From: Pyrocephalus nanus
Lineage: Eukaryota; Chordata; Aves; Passeriformes; Tyrannidae
Direction: 5' to 3'
DNA: 64,000 nt
NCBI GenBank assembly: GCA_038380795.1
Contig: CM076260.1
Span: forward strand, 78,467,843 to 78,531,842
Shown: positions 15,301 through 24,434 of the stretch, one piece after another
How the letters are laid out: each line of letters begins with the position of its first letter
How positions within the stretch are numbered: the first letter of the stretch is position 1
The notes under the pieces: model-generated
What the model saw: the letters and a program-made list of their open reading frames with translations, nothing else
Told to the model about the DNA's origin: nothing
Databases searched by the model: none
Position numbers and translations under genes: made by a program

Positions 15301-15342
15301 ATGGATACAGATTCCAATGAAGATTTGGGTCAAGACAAATAA
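237..15342 (+). CDS. WDR64: WDR64 (WD repeat domain 64), 3' part, 13 exons in window
   Basis: This is a partial gene whose 5' exons lie outside the window. Thirteen exons joined in phase (237-283, 676-768, 2164-2251, 3647-3686, 4966-5096, 6482-6587, 8258-8319, 8709-8818, 9586-9768, 11949-12048, 14375-14449, 14623-14656, 15260-15342) give 1152 nt, or 383 residues plus a stop. The product shows successive WD40 blade endings: [17 protein letters not shown] and GSVRIWQ. A hydrophilic Ser/Glu-rich linker precedes them and a C-terminal tail ends in EDLGQDK. WD40 propellers serve as protein-interaction platforms; WDR64's molecular role is not well established. The assignment rests on the WD40 pattern plus conserved vertebrate synteny, because WDR64 lies just upstream of EXO1 in the same orientation. 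Exons 1, 11 and 12 are the least certain. Confidence 0.82.
676..768 (+). CDS. WDR64: WDR64 exon
   Basis: A 93-nt exon with acceptor TTTATTTTCAG and donor GTAACT. In phase it encodes [16 protein letters not shown] followed by [14 protein letters not shown], which looks like a hydrophilic loop and then a beta-strand. It leaves two bases that complete Arg with the next exon. Confidence 0.7.
2164..2251 (+). CDS. WDR64: WDR64 exon (hydrophilic linker)
   Basis: An 88-nt exon with acceptor TTTCTTTCACACAG and donor GTAGGT. It encodes [20 protein letters not shown] and then ESSSLNPNK, a polar, probably disordered linker between WD40 parts. Phase matches both neighbours. Confidence 0.7.
3647..3686 (+). 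CDS. WDR64: WDR64 exon (40-nt microexon)
   Basis: A 40-nt exon with acceptor CTTGCTTTTAG and donor GTATGA. It encodes [13 protein letters not shown] plus one base, continuing the acidic linker. Its small size lowers certainty, but it fits the reading phase on both sides. Confidence 0.65.
4966..5096 (+). CDS. WDR64: WDR64 exon (WD40 blade)
   Basis: A 131-nt exon with donor GTAATT. The peptide moves from the polar linker ([13 protein letters not shown]) into a WD40 blade, [19 protein letters not shown]. This has the hydrophobic strand, Gly turn and terminal hydrophobic-Trp pattern typical of WD repeats. Confidence 0.85.
6482..6587 (+). CDS. WDR64: WDR64 exon (WD40 blade)
   Basis: A 106-nt exon following a T-rich tract that ends TATTTTAG, with a strong GTGAGT donor. 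It encodes [20 protein letters not shown] and then [15 protein letters not shown], the outer and inner strands of a WD40 blade. It leaves one base that makes Glu with the next exon. Confidence 0.87.
8258..8319 (+). CDS. WDR64: WDR64 exon (WD40 blade end)
   Basis: A 62-nt exon with acceptor TTCTTAAACAG and donor GTAAGG. It encodes the blade terminus [20 protein letters not shown]. It ends in phase 0. Confidence 0.85.
8709..8818 (+). CDS. WDR64: WDR64 exon (WD40 blade)
   Basis: A 110-nt exon with acceptor TTTTTCCCTCAG and donor GTAGAG. It encodes [19 protein letters not shown] and then [11 protein letters not shown]. This is a textbook WD40 sequence: a His-containing GH-equivalent (WRAHNTEVV) and a structural Asp (ASTDGSV). 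Confidence 0.9.
9586..9768 (+). CDS. WDR64: WDR64 exon (WD40 end and C-terminal region)
   Basis: A 183-nt exon with acceptor TGTGTCTGTAG and donor GTAAGA. It completes the blade as [20 protein letters not shown]. It continues into a charged region, [20 protein letters not shown]. Splice phase matches both neighbours. Confidence 0.9.
11060..11350 (-). mobile_element. CR1 LINE fragment (reverse transcriptase part), minus
   Basis: On the minus strand a degraded open frame contains [17 protein letters not shown] followed by [14 protein letters not shown]. It matches the CR1 reverse-transcriptase signature (GVPQGSVLGP-type motif and INDLDDG). It sits in a WDR64 intron, antisense to the gene. Frame and residue changes show it is a dead copy. 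Boundaries are approximate. Confidence 0.88.
11949..12048 (+). CDS. WDR64: WDR64 exon
   Basis: A 100-nt exon after a long T tract, with acceptor GTGTACAG and donor GTAGCT. It encodes [19 protein letters not shown] followed by [14 protein letters not shown]. It ends in phase 0. Confidence 0.85.
12286..12406 (+). repeat. A-rich / CAAA low-complexity tract
   Basis: About 35 consecutive A residues are followed by CAAAA, CAA and CCAAA units. The stretch is almost free of G and T on the plus strand. It may be a slippage-expanded simple repeat or a retroposon tail; no source element was recognised upstream. Confidence 0.85.
14375..14449 (+). CDS. WDR64: WDR64 exon (probable boundaries)
   Basis: A 75-nt exon with acceptor CTTCCCTTGGTCAG and donor GTAAGC. 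It encodes [20 protein letters not shown] and then LPIYE. The open frame extends further 5', but the other AGs upstream (exon starts 14310, 14313 and 14340) do not fit the phase-0 end of the preceding exon, which favours 14375. Confidence 0.7.
14623..14656 (+). CDS. WDR64: WDR64 exon (short, acceptor uncertain)
   Basis: A short exon ending at a strong GTGAGT donor and encoding [11 protein letters not shown] plus one base. That base joins the last exon to give Ser. The acceptor could be the AG before 14623 or the one before 14629; both keep phase and neither has an ideal pyrimidine tract. Confidence 0.5.
15260..15342 (+). CDS. WDR64: WDR64 terminal coding exon
   Basis: The exon follows a T-rich acceptor ending TTTTTTAAAG. 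In phase it encodes [15 protein letters not shown], then [11 protein letters not shown] and a TAA stop. The tail is basic, then acidic, and not WD40-like. The other two frames close early, and only this frame matches the upstream exon phase. Confidence 0.75.
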
Positions 15343-15520
15343 ACATATCATCCATCTTCATTAAAGTGAAATAGCAGATTCCTTTTATCATATTTAAATT
15401 TTTAATATTATATTTAAAATCCATTTCATTATTAAGTAGATCATATAGAAATCAAATCTTTACCTCTATTCCAGTCCTTTGTGCAGAGAATATATTCTAA
15501 TAAAGCCAGTGTATGATTAT
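15343..15520 (+). other. WDR64 3' UTR
   Basis: Non-coding AT-rich sequence following the TAA stop of WDR64 and ending just after a canonical polyadenylation hexamer. Confidence 0.6.
15499..15504 (+). promoter_or_regulatory. Polyadenylation signal of WDR64
   Basis: A canonical AATAAA lies about 157 nt downstream of the WDR64 stop codon and is followed by TG-rich sequence. Confidence 0.6.
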
Positions 15521-15999
15521 AACTAGATACTCACAGAAAAACCCATTTGACTTCACTCCTTGATGGTTAAGAAGGAAAAGCACCTTACTATGATTAACTG
15601 CTTAAAGATTCAGAGCCACAAATCTCAAAAAATCCTTATTTTGCTAGCCAAAAAAATATTATTACAGAGGTATTTCTATAACCTTTCTTTCCTGTTTTAG
15701 GAGCTCTGGTGTCCTTGGATACACAAAGAACTGATCGGATGTTCCATAGGTAGCAGATGTATGCGACAGTATCCTAGTCAAAAATCTCCTTCCAGAAAGG
15801 CTTAGATTTTCTTGTTAATCGTCTGAAAATAAGACAGGAGGAAGATTGAGAACTAGGTACAGATAATGAGAAACAGCCCTGTTTAAAGATACCTAGATTT
15901 AGGTCCCAGCCTCATAAAACATACCATCTTTAACTCTGCACTGTTTTCAGTTGAGCTAACTTTATATTAATTAAACATAATTACAAAAGCAGAAAAAGG
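15521..15999. other. Intergenic, nothing recognised
   Basis: AT-rich sequence between the WDR64 3' end and a CR1 element. I see no gene, RNA or repeat in it. Confidence 0.5.
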
Positions 16000-17491
16000 A
16001 AAACCCAAGCAAAGCTCCTTGGGTGGAGCACAAGGGTACTAGTGAATGGAGTAACATCAGACCGGTGACCAGTCACTACTGGGGTTCCGCAGGGCTCCAT
16101 CTTGGGCCCTGTGCTCTTCAACATCTTCATAAATGACTTGGATGTATGACTGGAAGGGATACTGAGCAATTTTCCAGATGACACAAAACTGGGAGGAGCT
16201 CTTAACTCCCTGGAAGGCAGGGAGGCCCTGCAGAGAGACCTCAAAGTTCAACAAGGAGAAGTGTTGGATTCTGCACCTGGAATGGGGCAACCCTGGATGT
16301 ATGTACAGACCAGGGAATGAGATGCTGGAAAGCAGTGCTGAGGAAAGGGACCTGGGGGTCCTGGTCCACAGCAAGTTGAATATGAGTCAGCAGTGCCCTG
16401 GCAGCCAGGAGGTCCAACCGTGTCCTGGGGGGCATCAGGCAAAGCATCGCCAGCCAGTCCAGGAAGGGGATTGTCCTGCTCTGCTCTGCACTGGGGCGGC
16501 CTCACCTTGACTACTGTGTGCAGTTTTGGGTGACACAATACAAGCAATACGCTGAGCTTATTCGAGAACATCCAAAGGAGGGCAAGAAAGATGGTGATGG
16601 GTGTAGAGGGGAAGCCGTATGAGAAGCAGCTGAGGTCACTTGGTCTGCTCAGCCTGGAGAAAGAAGACTGAGGGAGACATCATCACAGTCTGCAACTTCC
16701 TTGTGAGGGGAAGAGAAAGGGCAGGCACTGAGCTCTTCTCTGTGGTGACCAGTGACAGGACCCGAGGGAATGGCCTGAAGTTGTGTTGCGAACACTGAGG
16801 TTGGATATGGAGGGGGACTCCAGGCAATGGGCTAAACCTCTAGTCCTGGAGGGGAAGGTGCCCTCCCCCTCCCCCCCACCACGAGGTCTCCATGGCCCCT
16901 GCAGAGACCACAGGTCACAAAGCAGCAAGGAGAGAGACAGAGAGAGTTTATTATTCTGTGTACAGATATACATAGCTTTAGGGGGAATTGCAAAATGACC
17001 AATCAAAAGTTCATGGGGTCTTACAAGCCCACCAATTACAGGCAAGAGTTAACAACCAATAGAAAGGAGTAAATAAAGTCCAATGAGAAAACTTCAAGCC
17101 ATCTCCTGGACATTCCAAAGTAGAGATAAGGCTGAGACTCCTGGGAAGAAGAAGGTGAGTTTGCACAAAGACTGTAAAAAAGCCATTTTGGAAACATGTT
17201 CACTTAACATTAATAACCTCTGTTTTCCCACTGCAAAGTCCACTGCAACATTGTGTCAGGGGAGGTTTAGATTGGATGTTAGAAAAAGATTCTTCACCGG
17301 GAGCGTGCTTGGGCACTGGAACAGGCTCCCCAGGGAAGTGGTCACAGCACCAAGCCTGCCAGAGTTAAGAAGCTTTTGGACAATACTCTCAGGCACTGGT
17401 GTGACTCTTGGGGATGGTCCTCTCCATGGCCAAGGGTTGGACTTGATGGTCCTTATGGGTCCCTTGCAACTCAGGATAATCTGTCATTCTG
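16000..17491 (+). mobile_element. CR1 LINE 3' region, split by an LTR insertion
   Basis: In plus orientation the start encodes TGVPQGSILGPVLFNIF and then INDLD, the CR1 reverse-transcriptase signature. The downstream CR1 body and 3' UTR end at ATTCTGTGATTCC, a diverged CR1 terminus. The element is interrupted at 16787-17250 by a solo LTR; the text on either side (CTGAAG + TTGTGTCAGGGGAGG) is contiguous CR1. Frameshifts and stops make it inactive. The 5' boundary is approximate. Confidence 0.92.
16787..17250. mobile_element. Solo endogenous-retroviral LTR nested in CR1
   Basis: The 464-bp segment begins TGCGAACACTG and ends CACTGCAACA (TG...CA). It is flanked on both sides by the 6-bp direct repeat TTGTGT (16781-16786 and 17251-17256). 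It interrupts otherwise continuous CR1 sequence. It contains several CCAAT motifs (near 17000-17090) and an AATAAA on the plus strand, and a TATGTATATC stretch followed by AATAATAAA on the minus strand, so its orientation is unresolved. A 6-bp duplication is usual for alpha/beta-retrovirus-like avian elements. Confidence 0.85.
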
Positions 17492-19095
17492 TGATTCCTT
17501 CCAATTGTTTTGTTAATGCTATACAGAGAAGTCTTCAGAATTATTATTTTAATACCTTTTAGTGCCAATATTTTGTTTGTTCAGAAGATGTCTTGAACAG
17601 AATTATTAGCAGTGTGAAATAGCCATATTACCCAAAAAGTTCACTTCCAGCAGCTCAGATTCCTTTAGGTTTATGCTGTGTTAGAAATGCACTAACATGT
17701 AATGGTAAGAAAAAGCTATTTGGATAAGATTTTTTGAAATTAGTTTTTCTGATCAGCTTACTGTCTCTTCATTCAGGTTTATGGGCGAAATCCTGATCCC
17801 TTGTTGAACTAATTTAAATCTTAGCAATGCAGATTTAAAATAGTAAAAAACATTATAAATCAACTCAATTGACCCAAATTACTTTCACTATTTTATTATT
17901 ATATAATACGTACCAAGCCTAGGGCATGATAGATATGTTTAAAGGAAGGTCTGTGTATTCAGGGTGTAACAAGGATAAAAGTTTAATAGCACTATTCTAT
18001 CATTATTGCAAGTCAATATGAACTGCTTACACCTAACTTGTAAGAAATTTACAAATTTCTAAAAGTTGATCAGCATATTTTATGATGATCAGAAAATATA
18101 CTCCTTTTCAGCAGTTGCCAGTGGGTATTTACTTAATGAGAGACTAGTAATAATGTCATTCTGGTGGATTTTGCATTAATTAAATGTGCTAAAACCTACT
18201 TAATATCTTCCCAATTTTTATGATTGGACCCTGAATCCTTTATCTCAAACTGTGCCTTTTGACAGCACGAGAAGAGAACTGGTAGATGTTGGAAACCAAT
18301 ATCCTCAACAACATTTAAGAAAGCTATTGCTTTCTTACAGTTGTCCCTTCTTTCATAGCACAGTAATGCCAGAAAGCTTTGCTCTTCTTGTGCTTTAGTC
18401 TCTATTTTCATCTAAACAGAGAGTCAGAATCTTTAACTAGCATGGAAATTAATAGTATCATATTGCAACATCTTTCATCCTGGGCTTCCCAATGAGCTGG
18501 CATTCTGCTTGAGAAAGCACATGGCAAAAAGGGGAAGGGATCTTGGGTTTATGTAAAAATCATTCCCATTGAAATCAGTGGATAGCCCGTTCAACATCTA
18601 AGAATTCATTATGGCCCTGAGACAAAGACTGTAATCAGGACCAGTGTAGTATATATTACATAAGAGAAAATGCTCTTTCTTGAGATCTCAGATATCTGCT
18701 TCCTTAAGGAAGATATTGCAAGAACTTCAATTATCAGGTATAAATAAAATTGGTCTTACACTGACAGAAAGATATGTGAATTTTAGTGCCAAAGGAGATT
18801 GGCTGTATGATCCAGTCTAACATTTTGGGTGACAGAAGGCAGAGAAGCCAAGAATATCTTCTGTGGCCAAATGCCTGTTTATGTTTCTATTATGATTTCC
18901 AGTTGAAGGGAGAATACTAAGGGTCTTAACATACATTTGCTGCCAGTTATTCTCCATGTCAAAACTGCTGGTTTCCTCTCTGCTTCAGTTTGTCCAGTTT
19001 GAACTTCTGTACATTGAATATCATACTGACTTTTTTTCCTGCCATATTAAGCTTCATCAGCCATCAAAAATCCTTTCTAGAGACTATTCTTCTTA
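17492..19095. other. Intergenic, nothing recognised
   Basis: AT-rich intergenic DNA. A 71-codon minus-strand open frame at 18196-18411 has no recognisable domain or splice context and is not called. Confidence 0.5.
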
Positions 19096-19115
19096 ATCAC
19101 AGAATGGTTTGAGGT

Positions 19116-19215
19116 TGTGGTGGGTTGGCCTTGGCTGGATGCCAGGTGCCCACTCAGCCACTCTATCACTCCCCTTCCCAGCCAGACACAGGAGAGAGTA
19201 AGGTGGAAGAAACCA
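19116..19215 (+). mobile_element. Truncated avian ERV LTR fragment
   Basis: It begins TGTGGTGGGTTGGCCTTGG and continues GGATGCCAGGTGCCCAC. I recognise this as the start of a widespread avian (neoavian) ERV LTR. Similarity fades after about 100 bp, so it is a truncated copy. About 20 bp resembling a reversed CR1 3' end (ATCACAGAATGGTTTGAGG) lies immediately upstream, so it may have inserted at a CR1 remnant. Confidence 0.6.
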
Positions 19216-19794
19216 AAAAGTTTCTGCCTTAGAAATCCATTTTATACTCATAATGTTACAAGGACAATATACTCAAAAAAGAGTTAATATACCCTGCTGT
19301 TTCTGCCTGTTAGTTCTTTGCTTGTGCTTTCAAAGAACATGTTCATCCTCTAAGCCAGAAGTGTGCCTGCTGAGCTCATATTCAATTAATTATCCATCAT
19401 GATTCCACAATCCTTCCTGGTATTTCAGCATTCCAGGACAGTGTCACGACATGAATACATACACAGAATACATATTCTATTGTCCTTTCACTAAAGGTAC
19501 CATTCCTTGCCTAGTGTGTCACCTCAGTGAGTAATTAATGCATACAAATAGTGCCATTGTTACCTACTATTTTGGGGGAAATAGCAGGTTTTCTATATCA
19601 CTAGTATTGAATGGTGTTTGATCTGCTGGCTCTCTTGAAAAGATATTCTTCTCGTGAGCTGAATATACGATGATTTGCAATGTTTTACCTGTCTCCAACT
19701 TGTTATAGGGCTATGATAGATTTAGGAGTAACTGCATATTTTCTTTAGCAAAATACCTTGTGGGAGTATAATAAGTGAACTTATTGTGATCAGC
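19216..19794. other. Intergenic, nothing recognised
   Basis: AT-rich DNA between two LTR fragments. I see no gene or clear repeat. Confidence 0.45.
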
Positions 19795-20390
19795 TGTACT
19801 AGGTCTGGCTGGAATGAATGTAATTTTCTTCATCGCAGCCTGTATGGTGCTGTGTCCTGGGTTTGTGACTAAAATAGTGTTGATAACACACTGGTGTTTT
19901 GGCTATTGCTGAGCAATGCCTGCACAGCAACAAGGTGCTTTTTTCCCACACCCATCGAGTAGGCTGGGAGTGCACAAGAAGCTGGGAAGGGACACAGCTG
20001 GGACAGCTGACCTAAACTGACTAGAACCATTCCATTCCTAATATTCCATTGCATTAGCAAATAAGACCTCAGGGAATGGAGGAGGAAACCAAGATGTTCA
20101 AAGTTATAGTGTTTGTCTTCACAAGTAACCATCCACTATGCATGCTAAGGCCCTGCTTCCCAGGAAGTGGCTAAACATATGCCTGCTGATGGGAAGTACT
20201 GGTTGAATTCCTTATTTTGCTTTCCTTGCACATGCAGCTTTGCTTCACCTATTAAACTGCCTTCATTGTGACCTATGAGTTTTCATGTTTTTGCTTTTCC
20301 AAATCTCTCCCCTTGGCCTCCTGGAAGAAGTAAGGAAGCATGCAAGCAATTGGGAAGGTACTTGGTGTCTGCAAGGGTCAGCCCACAACA
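19795..20390 (+). mobile_element. Avian ERV LTR (solo, diverged)
   Basis: The segment starts TGTACTAGGTCTGGCTGG and ends CAGCCCACAACA (TG...CA). Internally it has the recognisable avian LTR text GTTGATAACACACTGGTGTTT and, further on, CACAAGAAGCTGGGAAGGGAC and ACAGCTGGGACAGCTGACC. The putative flanking 5-mers (TCAGC and TTAAC) match at only three of five bases, so an old insertion is likely. A minus-strand 87-codon open frame inside it is incidental. Confidence 0.75.
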
Positions 20391-21492
20391 TTAACTAACC
20401 TTGTGGTTAAAACTAAAATCAGCCTTGTCTGACGAACTAAGTGGCACTAGATAAAGTGTAATCTTCCATTTACTATTTGTGTTCCCTTCATCCAACCCAT
20501 GATTTAGCAGTTAGTGTATGAAAGATAACATTCCTGAAATTCTGAGTCCTATTTCCCTTTTAAACACAGCAGTATCAGCTCCCTTCCAGTTACCTGAAAA
20601 TGTCCTAGTCTTCAAAGAATAAACATGAACAGGTCAGTTTCAGAGATCTCCTTATCCGTTTCTTTTGATGCTCTTTTGTGTTAGGTTTTACCATTGTGCA
20701 ATAGTTTCTCTTTGATACTGTCCCTATTAATAGTTAGACCTAAAATATTTTACTGTGGTTGCAAGATGCAGATCTCCTACTTCTCTTCAGTTTAACTGAC
20801 TATTTACTTCTCAGAACTATTTACTTACTGTTTTCTTTTTACCAAACTTTTAGCACTGCTATAATTTCATACATTCTTAATTTTCAAACATTACTCTTTT
20901 TAGTCTTGCTTTCTGCTCCCTTTGGTTTTCCTTATCAATTGCCTGTATTATCCAAGAGCTGATTTGTACTCATGGCTATTCATGCCTCTATATTCTCCAC
21001 TGTGCAGAAAAACCATCCATGATGCAATACTATTCCCAGTAACAACCAAGTGTTTAATCCTATGCTGATTTAAATCAATGGACCGGCTCTCAGGAGGGAA
21101 TCGTACTGTAAGAAGACTGTCAAAAATGCATGATGTGTATGTGCTATCTTTATCAGCCTTCCATCCAGTCACTACCTTACTGTTATGCTATTTAAACTCT
21201 AACAAATTTACAGTGCTGTAAGTGTTCTTAGATTTTTTTCCCTAATTCGTTAAACTAACAAAACCTGAGCAGTTCAGACTGCGTGTCATTGCTCAGAATT
21301 ACTGTTTACTTGAGTTCCAACTCCTAGGGCTTTATAAACATCAAATGGAAACCAGTCCTGGCCTCAAATATTTTACACAATAATGTTATCCAGCTGCCTT
21401 TCTTAAGTGTCAAAGGAAAAGCAGAGGCATTTTATTTCTTTGAGCAGATAATCCACTAAAGCGCTGTACAGAATTCATTAGAGGATTAGTTG
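20391..21492. other. Intergenic, nothing recognised
   Basis: AT-rich DNA with small incidental open frames. It ends near the polyadenylation signal of the minus-strand hydrolase-like gene. Confidence 0.45.
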
Positions 21493-21498
21493 TTTATT
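21493..21498 (-). promoter_or_regulatory. Polyadenylation signal of hydrolase-like gene
   Basis: TTTATT on the plus strand is AATAAA on the minus strand, about 290 nt downstream of the stop codon of the gene at 21789-22748. Confidence 0.5.
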
Positions 21499-21788
21499 AT
21501 GTGCTAGAGAATAAAGGATGATACTGGAAAGAAATTAAACACAGAAATACTTCCAAATACACCCACTTATAGCAGTTTTTTCAGTGCTGGATCTGTGTGT
21601 TAATGGACTTGTTGGTATTAGCTGTGGATTTTCTCTATGTCAACGTCTCTGTATTCGTTTGCAGGTTAGTTTCTTTCCACCAGCATCCACAATTATATTG
21701 CAGGCTTAAACGTTCCAGGTGAATGAGTTGCTCTGTTAATCCAGATCATTACTGTATTAAGGAAAGGCACCTTAGCAAGACACCTCTT

Positions 21789-22748
21789 TCAGCACGGCAG
21801 AAATTCGTGCTTGTACAGGCTGCAGTAGTTAGTTTGCCAGAATTTCATTACAGCCTTTGCCAGCGCTTTACAAAATCTGGGACGTTCTTCAGCTGCCCTC
21901 ACCCACTGGGGTAGTTCAAGCTGAATGGCATCAATGGTGCCAGAACTACGGGAACCAAAAGTCTTTGTTATGTATCCACCACTATAATAGCTCCCATTAT
22001 TTGGGCTAGGATTGGATGGAGAAGGCACACAAACATAACAGTTATTTTGTTCTTCAATATATTTACCCAAACTTCTGTTCCCCGAAACCAAGGCCTCAGA
22101 AGACACATTGACCAGCTGATTGGCCAGATGGCTAATCGAGGAACACGATGCAGAAAAAACACCTGAGTTAAGGGAAGATTTTGAAAGTGTGTAACCTAGT
22201 TCTATCCACCTTTCAGGATGTGCTTGTCCATGGATATCCAGAATCAGGCCCCCTGACATCTGTGATTTTGCAGTGCTCAAAAATCCCATGTAGTCCTCCC
22301 AGGCCTGTTCTGCTTGGGGAATTCCAAATGAGGCTTCTTCCTTTTCCCTGTTAGCATCCATCTTGAACCTCTGTAGGTGGTTTATAATGATATGTGGGAA
22401 GAAGCCATCAGTAATTTTTCTGATTTCTTCAGCAAGAGTCTGAGCCACCTCTATAGTATACCTGTCTTGGTTGGTAGACACTTTGCATTTCTTATCATTT
22501 TGAACACTTCCAGGAGGACAGTCATGAGAGAAAATACAGGAGGATGTCTTCACATCCCAACAGGCGGCCTCTCGATCAGGGATGTCTTTAGGTTCCACTG
22601 ACCCACCATGTGGGACAGAGAGAATCAGGTTCATGTTTCCCACTTGATATTCTGTGAAATTATTATGACCAAATACAATGTCTTTGGTGCCACTGACTTT
22701 CAAAAGCAAAGATAAAATGGAAAGAAGGAAGAGATACATATTTTTCAT
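21789..22748 (-). CDS. Secreted N-formylglutamate amidohydrolase-like protein
   Basis: A 319-residue protein in one uninterrupted exon. Residues 1-20 (MKNMYLFLLSILSLLLKVSG) form a classic signal peptide. The rest matches the N-formylglutamate amidohydrolase fold by motif. ILSVPHGG (42-49) is the first signature; D95-R96 lie in TNQDRYTIEVA; INHLQRFKMDANRE (122-135) is the RxxxDxNR-like segment; LILDIHGQAH (168-177) carries the metal-binding His; YSGGYITKTFGSR (255-267) and IQLELPQWVR (275-284) supply the glycine loop and the Glu. Four N-glycosylation sequons (N30, N214, N224, N251) and ten cysteines fit secretion. Bacterial relatives cleave N-formylglutamate in histidine degradation; the substrate here is unknown. 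M1 was chosen over M4 because it gives the signal peptide. The gene lies between WDR64 and EXO1, divergent from EXO1. Confidence 0.82.
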   Translation of the reverse strand: MKNMYLFLLSILSLLLKVSGTKDIVFGHNNFTEYQVGNMNLILSVPHGGSVEPKDIPDREAACWDVKTSSCIFSHDCPPGSVQNDKKCKVSTNQDRYTIEVAQTLAEEIRKITDGFFPHIIINHLQRFKMDANREKEEASFGIPQAEQAWEDYMGFLSTAKSQMSGGLILDIHGQAHPERWIELGYTLSKSSLNSGVFSASCSSISHLANQLVNVSSEALVSGNRSLGKYIEEQNNCYVCVPSPSNPSPNNGSYYSGGYITKTFGSRSSGTIDAIQLELPQWVRAAEERPRFCKALAKAVMKFWQTNYCSLYKHEFLPC

Positions 22749-22788
22749 TTGCTTCTGGAAGACTCAGGAATATGGAATATATCAGTAC
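22749..22788 (-). other. 5' UTR part of the hydrolase-like coding exon
   Basis: On the minus strand the sequence GCTTTTTTGTAG precedes position 22788 and is a strong splice acceptor 40 nt before the ATG. This implies an upstream non-coding exon. Confidence 0.6.
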
Positions 22789-24322
22789 CTACAAAAAAGC
22801 AAAAGACAGATTATGGATCACTTACAGCTGGGAACACGAGAGATTGTTCAGCTGCTGCTGGAATTATTGGTTACTGATTAAACTATTGTAATTTTATTAT
22901 GTGCAGCACAAAGAGGAAAACTTTTATGAGAAACAGAAATTAGGAGGGCATTTATTATGGCTAGGTGTAATTGATGAATGGGAAATGGCAGGTTACTGGG
23001 CCTCCCTCGTTTCCCCAGAAAGCAAAACCAATATTTGATTATCCTATCTGATTCCACAGAATCATTAAATCCCAGCAAAATATTGTAAGTAATTTTTTCC
23101 CCACCAAAGCCACTCTATTTATCAATGTATAAACTAGAGGCTACATCAGCACTGGGGTTCTGTAAAATAAGGAGACAGATAAAAATTGAGTGCTACCAAG
23201 CTCTGCCTCTAACTGTACTCCTGAGTTATTTTGAGACTTATATTAGGCTGAGTTATTTTGAGATTTTTATACATAGGTAACAGTGAGTTCTTTAAGTAGT
23301 GACTGTTCTCTTTAGTTTACATTTTCTCCGTCCTCTTCAAAGAACATAAGATATTTTTAAGCCCTCACTAACTCTGCCATTTTTTTGTAAGCTGGAATTC
23401 AACAAGATGCTGGCAGATCTTTCTGGTTTGAAGGCATGACATCTCTAGACAGATCAGTGTAAGAGTGTTGGATGAATGTAATATAAATCAGTAAAGTCAG
23501 TGAAAAGCAAAGTGAAAAAGGATACTTTTCCCTTCCATTAGTAAAAAAAAACCCCTCAGTAGAGGCCAGGTGAGGAGTATATAGACACATACATTTGCCT
23601 CACATCATCTGAGTCAGGCCCTGTCTGTCCTGCCCCTATCATTACATCACCTGTAGAAATGCAGAGGATAAGAGAAGCAGACAAAGGAGAAAGAAAGAAA
23701 TTCTGCACGACTCTATCCACAGCATCTACCTGAGAGCGTGTATGACAGCAGCCAGTAATACTGAGAGGGCAGGGTGCAGTATGGAAGCACCCTCCCATCC
23801 GCCACCTACTCTAAGAAAGGGAGAGGGCAATTTCACAGAAATAATGCAGAAAAATATTCTTTTCCTGCTATGAGGGAGTGCTACTGGCTTTTTAGAGATT
23901 GCTGCTGCCCACTGAGCTGGTCCACTCTAAGGAGCCTGCACCAGAAAAGTAAACATCTATCTTGCTCTCTTCTTTCTGGGCTGAAAGTCCCATAAACGTC
24001 AGTGAGCTGGAATCAGATCCACAAGAATCTAACCTACAGTTTCCTGCAGGGCATGATCAAAAGATTTTTTGGTTTTATTTTAACACTTAAGTTAAAGGTC
24101 CTTTTTAACTTCAGCAAAAACACGATTTTGCCTTAAAGCAAGACTTTACCCAAGGTCTTGTACAGTTCCCACTTCCCTAGACTTCCCTGAGAGACAGACT
24201 TGCTATTTCACAGTTTGCATAACTAGAAACACTGAGGAAAGGAATTCTGTCAAATACTATTCAAAATCCCTTTTCTCAGAAAAACCAACTGCACATATTG
24301 AGTAAGTCTAGGAATAGCTTAC
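22789..24322 (-). other. Probable 5' UTR intron of hydrolase-like gene
   Basis: Bounded by a minus-strand GTAAGC donor at 24322 and the TTTTTTGTAG acceptor at 22789. Inside, the only structure noted is an imperfect direct repeat of CTGAGTTATTTTGAGA (23221-23236 and 23248-23263). No coding signal was seen. Confidence 0.5.
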
Positions 24323-24405
24323 CTCCGGTGCAGTAGGGTCCAGAACCAACCTGAATCAACAGCAAAGACTCTCAGGAGCCGCTCCCCTGCCCCAGGACTC
24401 AGGTT
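24323..24405 (-). other. Probable non-coding first exon of hydrolase-like gene
   Basis: The minus-strand exon ends CACCGGAG|GTAAGC, a consensus donor. A TATTTTAA box-like sequence lies upstream at 24427-24434. The transcription start is estimated from that box, so the 5' limit is a guess. Confidence 0.45.
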
Positions 24406-24426
24406 TCCTTTGTCTCAGGCTCTTGC

Positions 24427-24434
24427 TTAAAATA
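24427..24434 (-). promoter_or_regulatory. TATA-like element upstream of the hydrolase-like gene
   Basis: On the minus strand it reads TATTTTAA. It sits about 100 nt upstream of the inferred first-exon donor. A CAGCTG E-box lies just further upstream, near 24443. Confidence 0.35.

Noticed and set aside
16057..16571. Several overlapping 100-110-codon open frames on both strands
   Set aside because: They arise from the GC-richer body of a CR1 copy; none is a conserved protein in its own frame.
16683..17562. Open frames of 120 and 159 codons
   Set aside because: They span the junctions of the nested LTR and the CR1 3' region, so they are chimeric by insertion and have no gene support.
22377..22601. 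Plus-strand open frame inside the hydrolase-like gene
   Set aside because: It is an antisense shadow of the minus-strand coding exon, whose motifs are clear.
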